A stretch of 64,000 nucleotides of DNA from Piromyces finnis (taxonomy: Eukaryota > Neocallimastigomycota > Neocallimastigomycetes > Neocallimastigales > Neocallimastigaceae), in contig MCFH01000060.1 of assembly GCA_002104945.1 (NCBI GenBank), forward strand, positions 1-64,000, in the 5' to 3' direction. Made by a program: the position numbers and the translations under genes. The notes under the pieces are model-generated. The model was not told the DNA's origin and searched no databases. It worked only from the letters and a program-made list of their open reading frames with translations. Position 1 is the first letter of the stretch, and every line of letters starts with the position of its first letter. Positions 56,268 to 64,000 of the stretch are shown here, piece by piece.

Positions 56268-58007
56268 CTAATAGTAAATGGTTTGAGTTGGATAGGCAAC
56301 ACCATTTGAAAGTTGATTGTTCATTTGGTATTGATCTATTGGCTCTTGCTTTATAACTGGTGCACCTTGATTTTGACTCATTATTTTTTGATCTTGAGAA
56401 TTGGATTGAACAAGAACTGGTGATTGTTGAATCATTTGTTGATGTTGAATTTGAGGATTATTGCCAACAATAGTAGCACCTTGTGCCATCATTGGGTTGT
56501 TAACATCATAGCTAGAAGTCATAGCTGGACCTTGATCAACAGAACAAACAGTAGTAACATTAGACATTGTTGGTTGAGATTGTTGTTGAGCTGTACTTAA
56601 AAGTTGTTGAATAAGATTTTGTTGCATATCCATTCTTCTAGTGTAGGAATTCATTAAATTATTAACATTGGCTTGTAAATCATTTAATCTTTGATTCATA
56701 TCTTGATTTTGCATTTGTAAAAGTTGAATATTATAATAGACATCATTTTCCATTGGTGGTGGTGGGGGTTGAGATGTAACAGAAGGAACTTCTGGAGGAA
56801 GGATAGTGTGACTACCAACAACTACATTAGCTGGATCAACCATAGCTTGTGGATTTTGTGGCATGACACTACCCATTGTCATTGCTTGTGGGATTGGAGT
56901 ACCAGTGACAGCTGGAGCAGCAGTTACTTCATTGTATGGGATGGTTTGAGATGGAACTTGAATTACATTATAATTAGTAGATGGAACGGTAACTTGTTGG
57001 ACCATTGGGAGAGTTGGAGTGTTGTGAAGAGAGGCAGGGTCAATTAAAACTGGTTCACCACTAGTAGAAACATTAATGTTATTAGCTGGAATACCTTCAG
57101 TAGCATGAATAAAAACTGGATGTTGAGCTTGCATTTCTGGGTTAGTAATTTGTGGATTAACCATAGCATTACTATTAGATGGGACTAATTGATTAGTAGT
57201 ACAATTTACTAAATTAGTAGAACTACGTTTGTTTGATAAATTACCGTAAGAATTTTGACGGACAAGAACTCTTGTTTGTTCTAAGAGAAGATTTGCACGA
57301 TAATTTTCATTTTCTAATTGTTTTCTCTTAATTTCTTCGATAAGATGTGGCTTTCCTCTAACAAACTTTGGGTGGAAGAATTCCCAAATTTGATTTTCAC
57401 TTCCCTTTGGAGCAGACTTATTAACCTTATGGAAACCATACATATTTAATTGACGTACAAAACTAGAAAAGTTGTTATGACGGAAATGTAATGGTAAAAC
57501 ATTACGTGAGAAACCTTGAACATTTCTGATGGTAAAAGAAAAACCAGAATCATTCCATTTAATAAATTTGGATTGCTTTGGATCAGATAACATTTGGTAG
57601 AGTTTGTGAACAAAGGTGTTGTTATTATTTGATTTTGGACGTGGAGATTGAGTAGAATTGGTGGTAGAAGAGGCAGAAGTTGGTTGAGGGGATGAGGATT
57701 GAGAAGTTGGGGATACTGGTGTACCTTGACTAACAACAGAAGTATCAATTTTTAAAGGATGACTACCAAGATAGTCACTCTTTTTCTTCGTTACTGTTTT
57801 TAAGTTAGTTCCTGAAACAGCAGCATTTGAATTAACTTGAACTGGTTGACCATTAGTGGTAACAGTAGAAACTCCTGGAAGTTTATTAACCATTCCTTCC
57901 TTCGGAGTTGAAATTTGATTAGATCCTGATTTAGCCATTCCGTTATATGGCAATTGATTAATTGGTTGTTGAGTAGGTGGTGATGGAAGTTGATATACAG
58001 AAGACAT
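56268..58007 (-). CDS. HSF-type transcription factor
   Basis: 579 residues, uninterrupted (no intron), ATG at 58007. Residues 1-129 are low-complexity (Ser/Pro/Thr/Asn). The HSF DNA-binding domain spans about 131-230: FVHKLYQMLSDP, FIKWNDSGFSF, LPLHFRHNNFSSFVRQLNMY (the recognition-helix signature), GFHKVNK, WEFFHPKFVRGKP. A short heptad region, 224-249, may trimerise. A Pro/Thr/Val/Asn-rich middle follows, then a second coiled coil (about 424-470, LQMQNQDMNQRL) and a Gln-rich tail. VIKQEPID (Lys553) fits a SUMO site. There is no receiver domain, so it is not Skn7; an Hsf1-, Sfl1- or Mga1-like factor is possible. It acts in the nucleus on heat-shock-type elements. I saw no consensus heat-shock element in the 150 bp upstream. 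Confidence 0.92.
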   Translation of the reverse strand: MSSVYQLPSPPTQQPINQLPYNGMAKSGSNQISTPKEGMVNKLPGVSTVTTNGQPVQVNSNAAVSGTNLKTVTKKKSDYLGSHPLKIDTSVVSQGTPVSPTSQSSSPQPTSASSTTNSTQSPRPKSNNNNTFVHKLYQMLSDPKQSKFIKWNDSGFSFTIRNVQGFSRNVLPLHFRHNNFSSFVRQLNMYGFHKVNKSAPKGSENQIWEFFHPKFVRGKPHLIEEIKRKQLENENYRANLLLEQTRVLVRQNSYGNLSNKRSSTNLVNCTTNQLVPSNSNAMVNPQITNPEMQAQHPVFIHATEGIPANNINVSTSGEPVLIDPASLHNTPTLPMVQQVTVPSTNYNVIQVPSQTIPYNEVTAAPAVTGTPIPQAMTMGSVMPQNPQAMVDPANVVVGSHTILPPEVPSVTSQPPPPPMENDVYYNIQLLQMQNQDMNQRLNDLQANVNNLMNSYTRRMDMQQNLIQQLLSTAQQQSQPTMSNVTTVCSVDQGPAMTSSYDVNNPMMAQGATIVGNNPQIQHQQMIQQSPVLVQSNSQDQKIMSQNQGAPVIKQEPIDQYQMNNQLSNGVAYPTQTIYY

Positions 58008-61000
58008 AATATTTTAAAAATATATTTTAATTGTTTTAATTTCTTAATTTACTTTTCCTCAAGAATTTTATATATTTTCCCCAGTAAAAATATATATTAG
58101 TTTGGTTAGATATAAAGAATATTTTAATAGTAAAAAATTTTTTAATTTCTTAATTTTTTTCTTAATGATATTAATCACACAATATATAATATTATATAAA
58201 ACGTTTAATAATAATTATGGTTTTATATTAATATTATAATATTTCTTTAAATAAAATAAAAAAAATTTAAAAATTTTATAATTAAATTAAATTATTTTAT
58301 AATAATAAATTTTGTTTTAAATATATTTTAAATAATTGTTATAAATATTTTTTGATAATAATAATTATATTTGATTTTTTTATCTAAAAAAGTAAATATT
58401 ATATATTTTGTTATATGTAAATTTTTTAGTCTATGCTAATTTCTTTACACTATATTTTATTTCAAATAAATTAATTATTTCTGTTTCTTTCTATTTTTAA
58501 TAAATAATTATTTTAATTTTTTTTAAAGTTGTGTTAAATTGTTATTATTTCTTTACACATATTATTCTAATAAATTATTTATATTAATTCTATATATATA
58601 ATATAAAAATTTTATACTTTTAAAAGTATTTTGTTATTATATATATTTATTCTAATTTTTCAATTGGGTTGTTTTTTTCAATCTATATTATTTCTGGAAT
58701 GTATTTGTTTTTTTTTAAAAAAAAATATTATCTCTCTTAATTTTATTATCAAACTAAAAAAAATAATATGGTTATTTGGTTATTTAATGTGTTGGTGTTT
58801 ATAATATTATTACTTTTTAATTAAAAAAATAAGTATTTTAATTTTTAGGTTTTTCTTTTAAAGGTTTTATTATTTTAAATTTGTTTTTATTTTTATTTTT
58901 TTTTTCTTTTTCAATTTGTTTTTTTTTTGTTGTTGTTGTTGTTATTATTGGGTTTATTTTGGTTTTTTTGTTACCTATTTTTTTTATAATAATTAAAAAA
59001 TAATAATTATTATGTTTCTATTTTTTTTATCTATTTTTAATACATATATAAAAATATAAAAAAAAATATAAAAAAAAATTGAAAAATTGAAAATTACAGA
59101 ATTAAAAAAAAAAAATTATATAGGAAAGGAAATTTTATTGCTTTTATACTTTTTAAAAAAAAATAATTAATTTCATATATTTTTTTGGTTTTATTATTAA
59201 TAATGAACTGAAGAATTGATACATAAATTTCTTTTTTTTTCTTAAAGATAGGATTCTATTGTTTTATTCAATATATTAATCTAGAACTAGAATATATGGT
59301 GGCTATTAATTAATTCTATTAACTATAATAATTCAATTGAAATTAAGGATAATATTAATATATATTTCCACCATATAAAAATATTTAAAATAGTAATTAT
59401 TATATATTATATAATAACTTAATATATTATCATTTAAATCATTTCTTTTTTCATAAAAAAATTCTATTATCCTATATAATATTATTATATAATTTATATT
59501 ATATAAATATATTAAGAGAATGTAGATAAAAATAATATTAAAAAAGGTTTGATATATTGAATAAATAAATAGTTTTAGAATTACGAGTCTAGGTTGTACA
59601 AAATTAATAATATTAACAATGTATTATAATAATAATAAATAATAGAATGATGATTAATCTATTGTCGACTAAATCTATATTGTTCAACCTACTTAACTGT
59701 CTCAATATATTGAAGTAGAGTTAAGTAATATATTTCACAGTATATTTAATAATATATTATGTGATATATTATAAATATAATAAAAAGCAGTTCAAAATAA
59801 ATAAATATAAACAAAAAAACGTTTAAACTTTATTAATATATATGGACAACCATATATGAAATATTATTGGTAATTTAATTTAATCTATGTAAACTATTTA
59901 ATATGAATCAAATTAGCATAGGATATTATTATTTTACAATAAATATAATTTAAATTAATTAAATTTTTTTTGTGTAATGAACTTTAAAAATTATATTTTT
60001 ATTTTAATAAATTAATAATCAACAGAATATAAATTAATGATCACAGTGCTATATTAGTATAAAAAATGAATTAAAAATTGAATATAAATTAATAATATAA
60101 TAATATATTTTATATTCTAATTTATATTCAACCTTGTATTGTGGTGAATAAAAAAGTTTAATTATTATAAGATTTGCTTAAAAAAATGTTTTTAAGGAAT
60201 AGTATTAAATTATGGATTATCTATTGTATATTATATATGTTATATATTAAATTAATATAAATAATATTTTAATTTTATTATTTAAAACCAATATCTTTTC
60301 AAGATTGTGTACCAATGAAACTTTTATTTTATTTCATTCTTTGTAATTATGATAATATTAATTTTTTTTATTATTTTATATTAAGTATTTTAATTTAATT
60401 AGTTTTGAAATCTAGAATTAAAAATTGTTGTTGTATCTGTTGTTGTATCTGTTGTTGCTGCTGCTGCTGCTATGGTTTCTTTTTTTTTTTTTTTTTTTTT
60501 TTTTGATCATTATTGAGAAATTAATATAATTGTCTTTTTAATATCTACCTTATAATGAAATTATGGTGATGATACTAATTTAATAATAATATATTTTTTA
60601 TTCTATTCACTTTTTTTTTCAAACAATAGCTCATAGTCATTATTACCATAATAAATTAAAAAGTAATAAAAAAAAAAGTATTTTATAATTAATATATTGA
60701 AAATTAAACTATTCTACTCTAAACTATTATTGTTACTGTTCATAATAATAGCCATAGAATAATATTATACATACATTAATAATCATCATTTAAATAATCA
60801 TTATTAGATTATTCATCTTTTTCTTTAACAAGTCATACCAATTTTTTTTTCTTTCCATAAAATACTTACTATACCTTTAAAGCATTCTTTTATAGGATTT
60901 ATAAATTAAACACTTTTTTCTATTAATGATCAATCCAAAAGCATAAAAAAAATATTTACTAAAGTTTAAAATTCATAAATTAATTAATAAACAAAAGGAT

Positions 61001-64000
61001 AGAAAATATATTAAATATAAATAATTATTCATGACATTCAAAAGAAGAAAAAAAAAAAAAGGAACCTACCTAAAAAAGTAAAAAAGTAAAAATTAAATGT
61101 TTTTCTTTTGGCTAACTAAATTTAGTAATTTATCAATATTAAAAATCATATGATAACTTTAATAAAAATAAACAAAATAATTTATTATAAATTTATTTTA
61201 AAAAAAATAATAATAAATAGAAAGGATCATAAAGAATAGGTTACAACTATGTACAAAATTAGTATTGAAATATTGAAATAGGAACATCATTAAAAAGTTT
61301 TTAAATGTAATACTTGCCTATAAATTTTATCCTTATAATTTTATTTGTTTTTATTTATTTTTCCCCATTTATTCAATGATAAAAAAGTTTGAGCATCATT
61401 CAAAGTGAAACAAATCTTTTTCATTTTTTTTAAAAAAAATTAAGGTTGAAGATCACATTACAATTAATAAAAAAATTAATAATTTAATTATTAATATGTT
61501 TTTTTTTTTTTTACATAAATTGTAAAGTTGGCCTATTAATTGCTGATGTACATTTTTATGTCTATTTTGACAATTACTATAAGAAAGTGGTATTTTTTAT
61601 TTGGAATATATATATTTATCATGGCTATCATTACTTATTTAGTTCCTATTTGCTTAGAAATAAAAAATTTTCATTGTAAATTATTAGCATATATAGAGTT
61701 AACCACCACAATTATGTTGAATAAAGTCTACATTAATTGAATTGAATTTGCCTTGTTAATCATAATTGCATATTCATACGTTTTTCATAGATTTAGTTTA
61801 AAAAAGAGTATTCTATATGATATAAAAAATATATAATACACAAAAAAGGATGATAATTATTTTATTAAATCATATTGATTCATTCAAATAATAGTATTTC
61901 CCAATATTCTATCATTATACCATTGAAAATATCAAAGTTTATTTATTATGAAAGTTACCTTAAATTACAATTACATATTTTTAGTAAATAAATTTTATTG
62001 GTTAAATTATTATTATTATAAATTATATTTATATTACCTTTAGTGTTATTGACCCAAGTTATATTGTAGTGGTGGTGGTGATGTATGAATGAAAAGGGAA
62101 AATGAATAGTAAGATGGATCGATTATGGTAAACTATTTACCAAGTCTTTTAAACTATTTTTGGTTAAACTAATTTATTTTTTATAAAATAGAAAAATTAA
62201 TAAAAGTATAATAGTATAACATCCACGAATAAAATATAAAACAATATATAAAGAAAAAGAATACATTATTTATAATAATAATAGTAACATGAATACATGA
62301 ATTAAAAGCATAGTACATAGTATAAATTTAAAGATTTAATAAATAATAATATACATTATATCTTATAAAGCAAAGTTGAAATAATAATATATGTATATAA
62401 CAGTAATATTTTTTCTAATTCTTAAATCTATAATACTACGTCTAAATATAAACCTAGTTTTTTTTTTTTTTGGCAAGTAAATTAACTAGCTAGGTTTTAT
62501 AAAAAAAAAAAAATGGTGCTATTTAAATATTCACTATATCAATTTTTAGGTATTCTGTATATTATAATTATAATATATCATTCAATAGTATTAATGTGGT
62601 TTTGATTATTTTTACAAACATATTCAAATGTATTTCATTTGTATTCAATAATATATTAATTATCAAAATAAAAAGTGAAACAATAAACAATCCATAAATT
62701 TATGAGTATAATAGAATTTACTATAAATATTACTATAATATATTATCAAAATTGTAATTTATTTATATTAAAATTTATATTAATTAATTGATATATTATA
62801 AAAAAAATAATCAATAAAATAAGTTTGTCTCCATCCCTATTATTACTAACCCTTTCATACTATTGAAAGGTAAAAAAAAATTTTAGTAACCAAACAAGAA
62901 CAATTATATGACTTTGGAATAAAGGAAAAAGATTATAAAAGATATATCATAGCAATTGCAATTTATTAAATACAATTTACATGATATTAAATGACTAATA
63001 TTTTCATGAAACTCATTTTCAAATAAAGAAACAATTCTACTACAATAACAATAATATTGTATAATAGCTTCTTTCATAAAAAAGAAAGTTTATAAATTTA
63101 ATTATTCGAAATTAAAAATCCCCAGTACCTATAATAATAATAATTGAAACAAAAATCAATAATATTTAAATAGAGTCTCCATCATTATGATCAATACATA
63201 TAATTAATTATTCCCAAGAAAATAAAGTAACCACCTTTTAAATTCATTTCCAGTTGAAAGGTTAATTTACTGGTTAAACGAGTCTATTTTTATAAGCTTT
63301 AAATGATACTCAAACAAAATACCAAAATTAATTTTTATTTACTAATTTTAAATTATTTTATTTATAAAGTTGTAAAATAAATAGATAAAGTTAAATCACC
63401 ACCATAACTCATATAAAAATATATATTATAAGACTTTTTTTTTCTAAAAAAAAAAAATTTGATTATAATATTTAGAGGATGAATCAATCTTGCCTTTACA
63501 AAAATCTCAAGTAAATGAATAATTATTTATAATAGGCAAATAGAAAAGACTAAAAATTAAAAAAAAAAAAAAAAAGATATAAAATATCTTTTTTTTTTTA
63601 TAAAATATTTCATGTTGTTATATTAATATAAAACATTTATAAATAAAATAAAAAAATATATTATTAGCAATGGGATAGTATTATTATTGTATTATTATAT
63701 ATCTTATAATTCAAAATAGTAAACATAGTAAACCACTCATCACTGACTAAAAAATCAAGTGCACTTTACAATAAATAATAAAAAAAAGGAGTTTTTTTGT
63801 AAAAGAATAAAAACATATACAGTAAATAATATAAATATTTTATTCATATAGTATATTTGTAATATATTACACCATAATTGGACAATATAATGGTTCAATA
63901 TTATTATATAGAATTAATCTAGTAAAAATTATTCTTTAAAGTTAAGAAAAAAAATTAAAATTTCAAATTTAAAACAATAGGATTATGCCAATTGAACACA
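58008..64000. other. AT-rich intergenic DNA, 6 kb, no supported gene
   Basis: The first few hundred bases are the HSF promoter side. No ORF longer than about 66 codons and no tRNA was recognised. It holds homopolymers, a CTG/TTG run (about 60427-60473) next to T22, and several inverted pairs: ATATATGGTGG (about 59291) with CCACCATAT (about 59368); GGTTGTACA (about 59592) with TTGTTCAACC (about 59680); ATATATGGACAACCATATAT (about 59839). Confidence 0.6.

Noticed and set aside
56268-58007. Skn7 identity for the HSF-type gene
   Set aside because: No receiver domain follows the DNA-binding domain in this 579-residue protein.
60427-60473. CTG/TTG repeat that could code poly-Gln on the minus strand
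   Set aside because: Open for only a few tens of codons beside a T22 run; no gene context.
61540-61740. Plus-strand frame of 66 codons with hydrophobic residues
   Set aside because: Short, Ile/Leu/Tyr-rich as expected from random AT-rich sequence; no homology recognised.

Overview
This is eukaryotic, extremely AT-rich DNA with long homopolymer runs, TTA/ATA microsatellites and Asn/Gln/Ser-rich low-complexity protein segments. I could compare only by eye. Base composition, an intron-less fungal-type HSF gene and the Ty3, Ty1/copia and LINE complement fit an early-diverging fungus, most likely an anaerobic gut fungus (Neocallimastigomycota). That assignment is an inference; another AT-rich protist or fungus is possible.

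Layout. 1-10.3 kb: the 3' part of a Ty3/gypsy element (G1) whose 3' LTR is split by a complete, young, minus-strand Ty3 element (G2). 10.3-20.8 kb: a graveyard of nested solo LTRs (families here named Y, V, Z, W, X, U, T, S), most with exact 5-bp target-site duplications (TSDs). 20.77-26.92 kb: two convergent tRNA genes, Ser(UGA) and Cys(GCA), with an intact Ty1/copia element with apparently identical LTRs inserted between their 3' ends. 26.9-34.9 kb: a Ty3 element (G3, LTR family X) inserted in the edge of a Y LTR just upstream of tRNA-Cys; its integrase segment is inverted. 35.7-43 kb: more solo LTRs, including an uninterrupted G1 LTR that serves as the empty-site control for the G2 insertion, and a gag-only element. 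43-46 kb: two decayed Ty3 fragments joined head to head. 48.4-53.2 kb: a LINE-type retrotransposon with one 1507-codon ORF. 56.3-58.0 kb: the only ordinary host protein gene, an HSF-type transcription factor. The remaining ~6 kb is AT-rich sequence with no supported gene.

Main biology. (1) Family Y LTRs lie at almost the same distance (TSDs at -13 to -9 and -12 to -8) upstream of both tRNA genes, in opposite relative orientation, the pattern expected of a Ty3-like element targeting the Pol III initiation site; later elements then pile up inside or at the edges of those LTRs. (2) G2 and G3 each carry a primer-binding site touching the 5' LTR that is perfectly complementary to a segment of their own LTR about 30 bp downstream of a TATA box, the geometry of Tf1-type self-primed reverse transcription. 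(3) The copia element instead has a site complementary to the anticodon arm of a tRNA-Lys(CUU)-type molecule. (4) Independent LTRs repeatedly chose the same few bases inside family U and family Y.
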